Shown in pieces: positions 33,201 to 43,680 of a DNA stretch of 64,000 nt. This DNA comes from Odobenus rosmarus divergens (Eukaryota; Chordata; Mammalia; Carnivora; Odobenidae). The position numbers and the translations under genes are program-made. The stretch spans positions 7,345,245 to 7,409,244 of the forward strand of contig NW_004450266.1 of NCBI RefSeq assembly GCF_000321225.1, in the 5' to 3' direction. Below the pieces are notes generated by a model. The model saw only the letters and a list, made by a program, of their open reading frames with translations, searched no databases and had not been told where the DNA came from. The first letter of the stretch is position 1; each line of letters opens with the position of its first letter.

Positions 33201-33534
33201 CACATGCATAATGAATAGACACATGACCATGAGGCAGGAAGTAAATACTTAAAGGTGAACCACTAGTAATTTGGAGGAGGCAAAAATTAGTGTGATTGGG
33301 ATGATCAAGGCAAGGTTAGGCCTAATCCTTTGATATTTTGGGTATGATATGATTTACACAAGCAGTAGTTCCTTTTAGTGTGATTATCCCTGGGCTAGAA
33401 GTTAAAATATACAATATTTATCTGCAGTAAAGAGGATACACCCAGACCTAAGAGTGTGTGAAGCATGGGGCTGCCGACAGCTAGGCGGTCTTGATCTAGA
33501 AACATGACTAGGGTCCTATCAGGGCTTGCCTTCT

Positions 33535-33780
33535 TTTTTTTTTTTTTTTTATACCTTGTGTTTTAATTTTTTAATTTTATTTTATTTTTTAAAGATTTTA
33601 TTTATTTATTTCACACAGAGAGAGATAGCGAGAGCAGGAACACAAGCAGGGTGAGTGGGGGAGGGAGAAGCAGGTTTCCCGTGGAGCAGGAAGCCCGATG
33701 CGGGGCTTGATCCCAGGACACTGGGATCATGACCTGAGCTGAAGGCAGATGCTTAATGACGGAGCCACCCAGGCACCCCG
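33535..33780 (-). mobile_element. Can-SINE (arctoid type), antisense
   Basis: The tail side carries a long T-run and AT-rich spacer before 'aaagattttatttatttatt'. The head ends 'gagccacccaggcaccccg'. The 14-bp duplication 'agggcttgccttct' is perfect at 33521-33534 and 33781-33794. Confidence 0.95.
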
Positions 33781-33794
33781 AGGGCTTGCCTTCT

Positions 33795-34879
33795 GAAACC
33801 CATTTGACTGAGTTTTAGAGTGCGGACACTACAGAATACATAATTAAATAAAATTAAAAGAGTTTATTCTGGTCTTCAACTTTGAATGGCATAACTTGGT
33901 TTTACAGGTTCCCAAGCATTCCACTGGGAAGCAGACAAGGCCACCTGCCTTACTTTGGGAGCAGCCCTAGCAGCTGGGGCCCCTGGTCTCATGCTGGGAG
34001 AGCTGGTCTCACTCTTCTGGGCAGCAGGTAACAGCTCACATGCCGGCCTGGATTTAGGAAAGGACACTCAATGGGAATCTGGCATTGAAGCTGGGTCAGT
34101 GGGCTGAGGTGTCCTCTAGGAGCTTCTGAGTATGCTCTGTGAGGATGGAAGCCCTTGGGACACATCCTGGGCAAACCCACGCATTCATGGCAGCTCCCCC
34201 TCTGTGAGATGGTGCTGTTAGAATGATCTGAAGCAGTGTCACATCATGGAAAAATCAAAGACAGGAAATCAAGAGGCGTGAATCCAAATTCTGCCAACCC
34301 GATGACGCGACAGAATCACGTGTGAGTTCCAAATGCTCATTCAGCATCTTTAGCTTCAGGTCTGGACTAGAGGAAGGCCCAGAGCCTGTTACTAGACCAC
34401 TTTCCTCTAATCTCTGCCACATCTGGGTTCCTCCTGACCTCGAAAATGCATCACCATTTTGTAGGAGAAAGTGAACGGGGAAGATGATCCAGTCCTTTCC
34501 CTCCGAGTTTAGAGTCACCGAATCCACTCCGTCTGGGTTTCCCTGCTCCTCTGCTCTGTTCTGGCCTCTGGTGGGACCACCCACATTCCCTGCAAGCCGC
34601 ACAGATGGGAGCTCAGGCAATTAGAACGAGGAGCCATGGCAGGAAAGACAGCTGTGGCCTCAGTCCTTTTACTACCCCTGCCACCTTTCCTTTCCAGTCC
34701 CACCTCATTTAGCAGCCTGACCGTGTGGACCCGCATGGGCCATTGTAGGGCTCCTCCTCCAAAGGGGGAAGGGGCCTTGGCTTCCCCCAGCCCCTGGACT
34801 GTGCCACCAATGGGTTTGATGGCTAGGCAGAGAGCAGCGTTGGAGGAACACTGCAGGTCACACAAGAGCGTCAGCCGCC
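33795..34879. other. No gene seen
   Basis: Frames of 90-121 codons on both strands (34255-34620 minus, 34515-34865 minus, 34636-34917 plus) overlap one another. They carry no recognisable domain, signal peptide or membrane segment. No repeat assigned. Confidence 0.45.
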
Positions 34880-35015
34880 ACCTCTTCCCAAAGCACTCAC
34901 TGCTTTTTACTATTTAATCTTCATAACATCTGAAAAAAGACAGGATTAGCATCATCTTACAGATATGGACATGGAGGGGTCAAGAAGTGAAGTTAGTTGC
35001 TGGGGTTACAGCTTG
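34880..35015 (-). mobile_element. MIR, antisense
   Basis: 'tatttaatcttcataacatc' and 'catcttacagatatggacat' match the antisense core. Confidence 0.65.
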
Positions 35016-35669
35016 ACTGGGATCAACTGGCTTGCTGAAGGAAGATTCCAAATATAAGTCTTTGTCAATAAACCCATGTGTGGACCCAAAATGGAGCCAC
35101 AGAGTGGCAGAAAGAAAGGTCGCTTCAGGGAGAAGATATTCTGGCACTGCTTTGTCTCTTTTGACCTCCATGCTCTTTGCCCATCTGCTCCAGACTCCTC
35201 TTGCACTGACTGGCCAGCCCTCCCCACTTTCCCAGTCCATACCCAAAGGGGCAAGTGGGAGTGCTTTAGTCATCCCCATTTCCTCAGCTGGGCAGAGCTC
35301 GGCTGTTAGGATACATCACTGGGCTATGAAAACAGTGACTTCCACATTTGAAAGAAATTATTTCATAATGATCCAGTGTAAAAAATACATATTGCATCAT
35401 GAGTAGGTATCCATATATATATATATATTCACAACAAGAGGTAAAGATATAAATGCATATGCACACCACACACAAACACGGATGTATGAATACATATACG
35501 TTTGTTTTATAGATGGATACAATGGGAAAATATTTCATGAAACAATATATTCAAAGTACTCTGACATTTTCCATGCCTTGCTATCCCATTCCAAAAAAGT
35601 ATTGCTTATTATCCTCCAAATTGATTTCATAATCCACTAAGGAATTGCAACCCTCACTTTGGAAAACAT
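35016..35669. other. No gene; small AT repeat
   Basis: A short (AT)n at about 35412-35430 is the only structured part. The 124-codon frame at 35032-35406 has competing frames in both other phases and no domain. Confidence 0.5.
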
Positions 35670-35689
35670 GGACCCAAATGTTGGGGGAC

Positions 35690-36051
35690 CTCAGGGCTCA
35701 CTCCCGGGCCCTCTTCTGTTCTCTCTCTCCCACCCTCCCCTTTGCGGATCTCATCCAGCTTCCTGATTTAATATCTCATATCTTGATGATTCTGGAATGT
35801 CCACCTGCAGCCTGGACGTTGCCCCACATCTCCGCACTCACATAACCAACAGCCCGTCTGACGTCCGTACATGGATGTCCAAAGGCATCACAAGCCAAAC
35901 TCCCAATCCCCCTCTTCTTGCAGCCCACCCTAACTCAGGAAATGGCAACTCCGAGCTTCCAGACACCCAGGCGAAAGCCCTGGGAGTTATCCCTGCTGCC
36001 ACTCCCTATCCAACCCACCGGCGGAGGTCCTTGCCTCCAAACTATGTCTAG
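35690..36051 (+). pseudogene. L2 ORF2 reverse-transcriptase remnant
   Basis: L2/CR1 reverse transcriptases carry a catalytic Y-A-D-D followed by a polar segment. Here the same position reads Y-L-D-D-S at 35779-35793. It is in phase with an open stretch running to a TAG at 36049-36051 that holds D-V-R-T-W-M-S and N-G-N-S followed by A-K-A-L-G-V-I. These match the family text I recall. It is an isolated, truncated domain in a fossil element and is not a host gene. The retained phase over about 90 codons is probably chance survival. Confidence 0.75.
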
Positions 36052-36439
36052 AAGTGAAAAACTGCTCAGCCCACCACCACTGCTCGGATTCACGCACTAT
36101 CATCTCTCTCTCCTGGATCACCGTAATAGCCTCCTAACTGATCCCTTGTTTGCACCTCAGCCTGAGTGATTCTTTAAAAATATGTCAGAACATGTCACTC
36201 CGCTGCTCAAAACCCTCCAAGAATCCCCATCTTACACAGCATGAAACCCAAGGCCTCTCTGTGGCCTTCAGGGCCCTATATGTCTGATCCGGCGACTGAC
36301 CTCAGCCCTGTTGCCCTCCCCTACTCCCTCTGCTTTCACAGTCCCTCAGCCATGCTGGCCACACCCCTACCTCCGGGCCTTTGCTTTCACGGTTCCCACT
36401 GGCTGGATGTCTCCTTCTCCAAGTATCCACAAGGCTCAC

Positions 36440-36921
36440 TGCTTCAGGATTCTCCAAAGAAATGATGCCAATAGAATGTGTGTATGTATGGAAAGAGATT
36501 TATCATAAGGAATTGTTTCAAGTGATTATGGAAGCTGACAAGTTCCGAGATGTGCCCTTGGCAAGCTGGAGGCCCGGGAGACCCGATGGCCTGTTAGGCC
36601 TACACGCCCGAGCCCCGGGAAGAGCTGACGCTGCAGTAGAAGCCTGAAGGCAGGAAACAAACCTAATGTCCCAGCTTGAAAGAAGTCAGGCAGGGGGACC
36701 TCTCTTGGCTCAGAGAAGCATCAGCCTTTTGTTCTATTCTGGCCTTCAACTGATTGGATGAAGCCCAAGCACATTCAGGAGGACAGTCCTCTTCACTCAG
36801 ATCTACCTATTTAAATGTTCAACTCATCCAAGAACACCCTCAAAGCCATCCCCAGAATCATATTTGGCCAAATACCTGGGCAGCTGTGGACCAGTCATGA
36901 CACATAAAATTAACCATCGCA
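36440..36921 (-). mobile_element. MLT1-type ERVL-MaLR solo LTR
   Basis: On the plus strand it opens with 'tgcttcaggattctccaaag', passes 'tttatcataaggaattgttt', 'caactgattggatgaagccc' and 'aaatgttcaactcatccaag', and closes with 'cacataaaattaaccatcgca'. This is the reverse complement of the MLT1 LTR, with TG...CA termini. It is flanked by 'ctcac' (36435-36439) and 'cccac' (36922-36926), a 5-bp duplication with one mismatch. No internal genes are present; it is a solo LTR of a very old insertion. Confidence 0.85.
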
Positions 36922-37275
36922 CCCACTCCTTTACCTGCTTTCAGTTTCTGCTCAAATGGGGCTTTATAAGAGAGACTTTCTCTAGCCACTTACGTATGAT
37001 AATACTACTATCACTATCATGTTCCTTCAAATGCCCTTACCCTGCTTTCCCCTTCTCCAAAGTACTTATTACTAACCTGACTTACGTATTTATTATTATT
37101 ATTATTTTTAATGTTTTGCTATCTACCCCAAACTGTAAACTCCATGAGGGCAGGGACCTTGTATGGCCCCTTTCCGGGATCTAGAACAATCCAGGGACCA
37201 TCTTTCCAGGATCTAGAACAATGCCTGGTATATAATAACTGCTTACGTAACATTATTGAATTAATGAACGAGTCT

Positions 37276-38534
37276 CTAGCCAGCTCATAAAGAAGCCATC
37301 CTTGGGCTAGGTGCTTGCCCTAGGCCAGCCAGTGGGCACCCTTTATGAGGAACAGTGACTTTCTTTCCTGAGCTGGGGGGACAGCAGGCAGGACTGAGTC
37401 TGCTGGACTCCCCTGGCCATGGGAAGCCCACACATGTTGAATTGCACATATGATAAACTATTCTCTTTCCTTGGTGTAGACTGTCAATAAATGTTTTTGT
37501 CTTCTTTATAAAGTCTCATGAAAAATAAAGTTACAAGAGTGACGAGAAACCTGAAGACTCAATGCATGTTTGGAGAAAGGAGGGATTGAGTCTAGCTAGT
37601 AGAATAAAGAACCTGTGGAGAAAAGGTATCTTAGCTGAGCCCTGATGGGAAGATTCAGGACTGAAGATGGGGATTTGCAGAAAGGGCGTTATCAGGTAAG
37701 AATAAGCACACGCCCAGGGAAAGTGTTGGGCAAGTGTGTCTGTATGCAGAACACAGTGGGTCCTTTGGCTTCGCATCCTGTAAGTATCAAGATCAGTCAT
37801 TGCCCTGGGTGTCAGATCACAGGCAAATTCAGGAGAGATACAATTCAAGTCCCCAAGTTTCATTTTCTCATCAGGTTGTTTGGTGGCCTGGCTTTTCCAG
37901 ATCAGTGCTCCTCCTTTCCCCAGCAGTGGGCTCTGCATTAATGCAGGTAAAAGCCTGGGAATCTTCTGGCTGTCCTGTTCAGGACACCTTTGCTGTTCAA
38001 CAGGTGGAGGTGAGATTGCAGTAATTCTAAGAAGCAATGGGAACCTGTACTTGAAAAATGCTTGTCTTTACTCTCTGAGTGTTTAATTAGTTGATTCTCA
38101 CATCTTCAACGGTGCAAGGGCACCTGGATAATCCTCATTCCAACACTGGCTTTTTCTACAGATCAGGAGCAAGAGGTGGGTGGAGAGGGTAAGGATTTGA
38201 CTGAACAATTTTAAGCTTGTCAAGAGTCATGATTCAGTGGTTTCAGTGCTGCTCCTGATTTATTCAGACTTGCCAAAGAACTGTATTCTTTTCATGCTCT
38301 TCTTAAAAACTACCAACTTTTCATCATGTTAAGGACCTCTTGGAAGAAAGAAGAAACATTAAAAGATGTTCTTAGCTTATAGGACTCTGGCTTTCTCTTT
38401 CTTTCTATTTTCTCTTTCTGTCTCTATTTGTCTGAATCTTTGTGGCTTTCTCCCTCTCTGTTCCTTTTTGTCCTCTCGATCTCCCTGAGAGGAAGTGGAG
38501 TGTACTCTAGAGGAAAGAATCCTTGAGAAAGAAG
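37276..38534. other. No gene seen apart from an L2 fragment
   Basis: Unassigned sequence on both sides of the antisense L2 piece listed separately. A pyrimidine-rich stretch at 38385-38480 contains short TTTC and CTCT motifs. The 168-codon minus frame at 37531-38037 covers the L2 piece and has no host domain. Confidence 0.45.
37600..37740 (-). mobile_element. L2 fragment, antisense
   Basis: 'cttagctgagccctgatggg' through 'gggaaagtgttgggcaagtg' follows the antisense L2 pattern (reverse of the 'ccttcaaggcccagct' and 'gcctggaatgc' blocks). Confidence 0.5.
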
Positions 38535-38650
38535 GAGGGAGCCCAGGATCTGAGTTTCAGCCCCCATTCTGCCACTTCATAATTGAGGATCACCAGGCAA
38601 GTTGCTTAACCTTCCCGGACCTTGATATTTCTGAAGTTACAATGGAGAGT
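38535..38650 (+). mobile_element. MIR
   Basis: 'gggagcccaggatctgagtt', 'cattctgccacttcataatt' and 'ggcaagttgcttaaccttcc' are in order. Confidence 0.7.
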
Positions 38651-38719
38651 TGCCTGAAGACTGGGGAGTCAGGGACGGTATCACGAAAAGCAAAGCAATT
38701 CTACTTTGGGATCAAAAGT

Positions 38720-38835
38720 CTTCGGTCTTCTTTGGGCCCTGTCATGGACCAATTCTGTGGCCCTGAGCGGGTTCTGAAACCTCCCTGCGTCTCGAGTTTC
38801 TAACTGGTAGAATGAGGACAGCACAAGGCTGTGGG
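38720..38835 (+). mobile_element. Possible MIR
   Basis: 'tctgtggccctgagcgggtt' and 'gagtttctaactggtagaat' resemble the MIR core. The left arm is poor. Confidence 0.45.
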
Positions 38836-38869
38836 GAGAAAAAGAAAGAGCAATAATCTAGCAGGGAAG

Positions 38870-38945
38870 GCATAGCTTCATGGTCAGGATGGCTGGGGTT
38901 CGGTTCTCACCCGTTACTACCTGTGAGGTCTTGGGTCAATCACTT
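38870..38945 (+). mobile_element. MIR left arm
   Basis: 'tagcttcatggtcaggatgg' and 'tgtgaggtcttgggtcaatc' match the tRNA-like arm and early core. It is cut off by the next antisense MIR. Confidence 0.6.
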
Positions 38946-38974
38946 AGTGATACTAGTTCGGATTCGTTGTACAT

Positions 38975-39205
38975 GTGTCACATGCCAGGCATTATTCTCA
39001 ACTTTTATTTGGATTATCCCAGTGAGTCTTCCTGATCTGACGAGGAAGGGATACCGTTTTCTCCATTTTGCATCTGACAGACTGGAGGCTCTGAGATACT
39101 CAGGTGATTACTCAGTGTGGAAGGGCAAGGAACTGGCAGAGCAGGGGAGCGAGCCCGGGGCTTCTGATTCCAAAGCCCACACTCTTTGCCAGTGGGCTAA
39201 CACGA
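38975..39205 (-). mobile_element. MIR, antisense
   Basis: 'catgccaggcattattctca', 'tttctccattttgcatctga' and 'gcccacactctttgccagtg' span almost the whole MIR in reverse. Confidence 0.75.
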
Positions 39206-39254
39206 CCCCAGGTCTTCCTTTGGGCATTGCAGATCCACAAGCGGAATTGCTTAT

Positions 39255-39370
39255 GTGTAAGTACTAAGTAGTACTTACCTCACTTATGGCTATTTCAAGG
39301 AGTAAATGAGATGCTATATATACATGACTTATCACAGTGTCTTGTATAATGTAATTCTGTAATAAATGTC
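39255..39370 (+). mobile_element. MIR 3' half
   Basis: 'agtacttacctcacttatgg', 'caaggagtaaatgagatgct' and 'ttctgtaataaatgtcacca' match the MIR 3' arm. Confidence 0.65.
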
Positions 39371-39929
39371 ACCATGTATATATATACCCTCCTTAACTAT
39401 TTCTTTTTGGCATATGAGGGGGTAAAATATATACATCACGTGCCTGTGAATAAGTGACTTGTGACCTTTTACGTGCTATACAAGTCAATGTCATGATGAC
39501 ACTCTCTAACGTTTCTTCTAGCTCTTAATTCAGACCTTCTATGACTCATTTTCCCCAGGCTGTATCAGCTCCAGTGAAACTTCCCAGACCACTTTACGCA
39601 GCGATGACAAATGGCTCCAGAGCTCTCTGACTTCTATATTAATTAAATGTGAGAAAACATAGAGCTCCATGAAAAGGCACCTCTGTGGTTTCTTGTTTAA
39701 CTCTGTACTGCTACTATACCTTGCAGCTGCACCGCTCAAAACAGGTGGCAATAGAACAGTATTCTATTCATTCTGCATGGTGAGTCAAAGATGAGTTATC
39801 CAAATTGCATCTCATGTTCCAAAAAGGAAAGATGCACCTCGAGAGGCAAGGGAAGAGAAAGGTGAATCAAGAGGCTTTAAGTAGTTGGTGCAAAGGTCAC
39901 AAACACGATGCCAAGCTTTACCCATTTCT
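39371..39929. other. No gene seen
   Basis: AT-rich and apparently single-copy; nothing recognised. Confidence 0.45.
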
Positions 39930-39990
39930 GAAGCAATCATTTATTAAGCCCTTACTGTATGCTAGACATTGGAGAAGCAAAGTTGAGTGA
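39930..39990 (-). mobile_element. L2 terminus, antisense
   Basis: 'tcatttattaagcccttact' and 'gtatgctagacattggagaa' match the reversed L2 3' end. Confidence 0.5.
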
Positions 39991-40039
39991 GTCTTGCTTC
40001 TTGTTCTGGAGGACAAGAAGGGAAAGGATTTCTGATCTA

Positions 40040-40245
40040 CTGATTGCTTGCTTTGGGCTGGCATTGGGCTAGGAGTTTTATATTTAATCCTTACAATAAT
40101 TCCCTTGAGATAGGCATTATAATTCCCGTCTTGGAGATAAAGGGATTGAGTTTAGATAATCCTAGGAGTTTGCACAAGGATCATACAAGCTAGAAAGTAG
40201 AGGGACTGGGACTGTTGGTTCCACCACTATTTTACTATGCCTCTG
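40040..40245 (-). mobile_element. MIR, antisense
   Basis: 'ttatatttaatccttacaat', 'cccttgagataggcattata' and 'acaagctagaaagtagaggg' are in antisense order. Confidence 0.7.
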
Positions 40246-40834
40246 CTTAGAGAAGCCTGTGTCTAGTGGGAGATAGATCTAAATCATTACTGTCTGGAAC
40301 TTTAAGGTTCTGGAAATTTGGTCCCACAGTACATGTGGAGCCCATAGTGAAAATTTTCCAGCAACTAGAGTCAGAGCCTCCATTAGCAACTTAGAAAGAG
40401 GATGGATCAAGGTCTCTGCTACCTGTGTTGTCTCAATCCCTGTGTGTCCATCTGTTCTATTCAGTAGCTAAAGGAAACTTTCCAGGCTGCCACAGGTGGC
40501 TGAACATTGGCAGCCTTGGCCTTCTTCATGCAGACCGAAGGAGGGGTCTGTGCAGCCCTGGCATGTCTGGGGTATTGCAGGACAGGGTGCCCACAATATT
40601 GCTAAAACATGGGTCTCACCACATCGTTTCTCCACCTGGCATAGAAAAGAGCCAAAGTCCTGAGCTGGGCTTCGAGGCTCTTCTGTGAGGCCCTAGACTC
40701 TCTATAATATCCTTTACCTGTCCCCTACAGCTCCAGCTTTGCCACACGCCTCTTCTTCTTTTCAGGACTTTTTGCCTCTACTCCCATAATCTTTTCCACC
40801 ACTTGTAACTTAACTCAGATAACTGCTTTTTCAA
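40246..40834. other. No gene seen; weak L2 piece at the end
   Basis: The last part (about 40690-40820, 'cagctccagctttgccacac') resembles plus-strand L2. The remainder is unassigned. The 87-codon frame at 40425-40688 has no recognisable domain. Confidence 0.4.
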
Positions 40835-41475
40835 TAAATCTACCATACATCCAGCAGTTCCACTTGTGGATATACACCCAAAGGAAATGAAAACAGGAGT
40901 TCAATGAGATATACACATTTCATGTTTATCACAGCATTAGTCACAACAGTCAGGATATGGAGCCAACCCAAATGCCCATCAGTGGGTGAACAGATAAAAA
41001 AACAAGATGTGGTATATATGCACAATACAATATTACTCAGTCATGAGTAAGAAGGATGCCCTGCCAGTTGTGACAACATAGATGGACCTTGAGCACATTA
41101 TGCCAAGTGAGATAAGTCAGAGAAAGAGAAGTACTGTATGATATCACTTATATGTGGCATCTACAAAAGTCAAATCTGTAAAAAAAAAAAAAAAAAAGCA
41201 GAGAGTAAAATGGTGGTTACCATGGGATGGGGGTGGGAGGCTAAGGCTGATGGTGTTTAAGGGTACAAATTCGTAATGGGTAGTAAATAAGCCCTAGAGA
41301 TCTAATGCCCAGTATAATGAACATAGGCAATCACACTATGCTACAATGATGCAATGTGATAAATATCGCGTCAATGGCAATCATACTATAATACATCAAA
41401 TATATCAAAGTAACATGCAGTGTATTTTAAATTAACCAAATGTAACATGTCAAATTTATCAAATTAAAAGGAAAA
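40835..41475 (+). mobile_element. L1MA-like 3' end
   Basis: 'ggatatacacccaaaggaaa', 'caacccaaatgcccatcagt', 'gacaacatagatggaccttg' and 'gagagtaaaatggtggttac' are classic late-ORF2/3' UTR text. An A-run at about 41180-41197 sits where the consensus has a short A-rich junction, so it has expanded. Confidence 0.9.
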
Positions 41476-41479
41476 AAAA

Positions 41480-41710
41480 GTCTACTTTTCCATGGAACCT
41501 TCTCAGATATTCCCAGGTGGAATGAATCACTTCCTCCTCTGCTTTCTCATAGCACTTTGCTGACACTTGTGAAATAGCACAAAGCATAGAGCGCCTTCGG
41601 TTCTGTACCTACTTACGAATGCATATTCCTTCAGGAGACTTGGTCATCTTGGATTCCTCCTGAGGCCCTGGCAGAGAGCCTTACTCACAGCGTGCTCAAT
41701 CAGGGTGTGT
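41480..41710 (+). mobile_element. L2 3' portion
   Basis: 'catggaaccttctcagatat', 'ttctcatagcactttgctga' and 'ctggcagagagccttactca' follow L2 order. Confidence 0.55.
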
Positions 41711-41944
41711 GGGGTTGACTAAGGAACTGTAAAGTAGACAGTTGGCTCCTGTGTCTATGCAGTCATTTGCCTGTGTGCCTTCGGAATCATTCTCCACCCT
41801 TCCCCTGCTCTGCTCTGGATTACAGGGCCCTCTGGCTTACAAGCCATAATTTCCAGGTGCCTTTGCAGATCACGATTCCCAGTGTCGTTTCTCAGGTTCT
41901 GAGATGGTAACACATAAGCATCAGAAAACTTAGATGTTGATTCT

Positions 41945-42015
41945 GTTCTGCCACTAAGCTTCCTTGTATAATTCGTATAATTTCTCCAGGCCTTAGACGG
42001 CTCTTTAATAAAATG
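41945..42015 (+). mobile_element. MIR fragment
   Basis: 'ctgccactaagcttccttgt' and 'ggctctttaataaaatgatg' match MIR core positions. Confidence 0.5.
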
Positions 42016-42059
42016 ATGGTACTGAATTAATGTTCTGTTAGGGCCTGAGTATGTATGCA

Positions 42060-42240
42060 TGCATGCATCAATCCATCCTTTTATCCACACACTCACGAAG
42101 AATGTATTGAGCTTTTCCCTTCTACCAGGCAATGGGGATATAGAGGTGGATACAGCATGGTTCCCACACTCAGTAAGCTCATACTGGAGCAACAGAAGTA
42201 CTTTCAGGAGGAATGTGACGTGAGCAAGCAGGTTCTTTAG
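42060..42240 (-). mobile_element. L2 3' end, antisense
   Basis: 'acgaagaatgtattgagctt', 'ggcaatggggatatagaggt' and 'ctcagtaagctcatactgga' match the reversed L2 3' end. A small GCAT repeat precedes it. Confidence 0.65.
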
Positions 42241-43064
42241 AAAAGGTGATGGATAGCCTGCTATGGGGGCCAATGGGAATCAATTTCCTGAGGGCAGAAC
42301 AAGAGCAATGGATAGAAGCCAGAGGAAGTCTGATTTCATCTCGAGATGACAGGGTGAATTTTCGAATAATTAGAGGAGATCCACCTGGCATTACCAGCTA
42401 GTGACGTCCTGTCAACAAACATACCCAAGAAGGAGCTAGATGATGCCCTAGCAGGTGGCAGGGAATATTTCCCTGCTTTGAGAAGATAGACTACATGCTT
42501 CCTAAGATGGATTTTTAATTCTAAGCTGCTATGCTGCTAAAAGTCAAGATTTCTGTGCTTCCAATTAAGGGTTTTAAAACCCTTTATAAAAAGCAGCATG
42601 ACTTTACCTTTACAAAACTCCATGGAATCTCAGTTTATAAAACAAGGAAAACTAAAGTGACTCTGGCTAATGTACAGGGCCCTATTCTCCTGACCTTCCT
42701 TTCAGCTCCTGAGAAAACAGGCAGAAAACTAGAGCTCTAAAGAATCTAGGAGATTTGGCTTTCTTGTGGCTGAGTACCTGCAGTGTAGCCTCCACGTGTG
42801 GTCCCTTTCACCTCTCCTAAGACCCTCTGTGCCCTTGGAAATTAGATGTTAAGGATCCAGCTTGAATCCATGCGACTCGCAGGATATGGCCCTGGCTCAG
42901 GGCCTGGCTCTGACTCTGCCATGTTCTGATGATGGTGCTTCTGCCAGCAGCTGACTCCCAGTCTCCACCTGGAGTCCCCTTCAAGGCACTGTGCACTTCT
43001 CCCCATCTCCTCCCCTCCTCCCCTCCCTATCCTCCCCTTCCTCCCTGGCCCCGAGAACCTTCAC
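42241..43064. other. No gene seen
   Basis: Unassigned sequence; the end becomes C-rich (see the G-quadruplex entry). A minus-strand frame at 41755-42273 just upstream crosses MIR and L2 fossils and is not a gene. Confidence 0.45.
43001..43045 (-). promoter_or_regulatory. Potential G-quadruplex (minus strand)
   Basis: The plus strand has four or more runs of three to four C with short loops ('tcccctcctcccctccctat'), giving a quadruplex-capable G-rich minus strand. No promoter is evident nearby. Confidence 0.55.
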
Positions 43065-43265
43065 AGTTGAGCAGCACCTCATAGTTCCTGAGCACACCCT
43101 CTGAGTTGGGCACAAAGTTCCTGCTTGAGCTTCATACCAAAGCTGTGAGCCAGATGTTAGTATCTATACCTAGGTCACAAATGAGGAACCTGAGCCTCCT
43201 GGAGGGCACGTGACTTGCTCAGGGTCACTCAGCTGAGAAGCTCTGCCTGGCCCTGGAGCCCATGT
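43065..43265 (-). mobile_element. MIR, antisense
   Basis: 'ctgagttgggcacaaagttc', 'acaaatgaggaacctgagcc' and 'tcagggtcactcagctgaga' are in antisense order. Confidence 0.75.
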
Positions 43266-43439
43266 CCACTCTGCGCCCAGGGTAACCCGGTCCCTCCTGG
43301 GGCTGGGCCCTGCTTTGCTCTTCCTGGTTGTCCTCTCAGATGCCAGAGCTCCTTACTGCTTGACGACAAACCTCCTGCCTGGTTTTCTGAGTCTCAGCTG
43401 CCTCTGAATTCTGCTTTGTCTTATTGTGTTTATATACTC

Positions 43440-43680
43440 TTACATTTATTAAGCCTTCCCTATGGAGTGGGCATGATTTTAAGCATTTTACTGCATGAAC
43501 TGATTTTATCCTCTCCGCAGCCCTATGACACAGACATCCTTGTTATATCCATTTTACAGATGAGAAAACTGAGGCCCAGTGAGGCTGAATAACACAGTCA
43601 CACAACTATGAAATGGCAGAGCCAATACAAACATGGGCATCTGGCTTCAGAGCCTGAATTCCTCATAATTAGACTCTGTT
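43440..43680 (-). mobile_element. MIR, antisense, nearly full length
   Basis: 'tatccattttacagatgaga', 'aactgaggcccagtgaggct', 'agtcacacaactatgaaatg' and 'cttcagagcctgaattcctc' make one of the best-kept MIRs in the window. Confidence 0.85.

Larger units (their letters stand above)
35670..37275 (+). mobile_element. L2 with ORF2 portion, split by an MLT1 LTR
   Basis: The left part (35670-36439) corresponds to the reverse-transcriptase region and following ORF2 text ('tgtcactccgctgctcaaaa', 'cctccgggcctttgctttca'). The right part (36922-37275) continues directly with 'cagtttctgctcaaatgggg', 'ctccatgagggcagggacct' and 'aacattattgaattaatgaa'. Joining the halves restores the normal L2 order. A 21-mer ('ctttcc.ggatctagaacaat', one variable base) is duplicated at 37170-37190 and 37202-37222. 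Confidence 0.85.

Noticed and set aside
35412..35430. (AT)n as a possible cruciform
   Set aside because: Too short and without flanking symmetry, unlike the site at 32911.
37531..38037. 168-codon minus-strand frame
   Set aside because: Overlaps an antisense L2 fragment, competes with three plus-strand frames, and has no recognisable domain.
41755..42273. 172-codon minus-strand frame
   Set aside because: Spans MIR and L2 fossils; no domain, no signal peptide, no start context.
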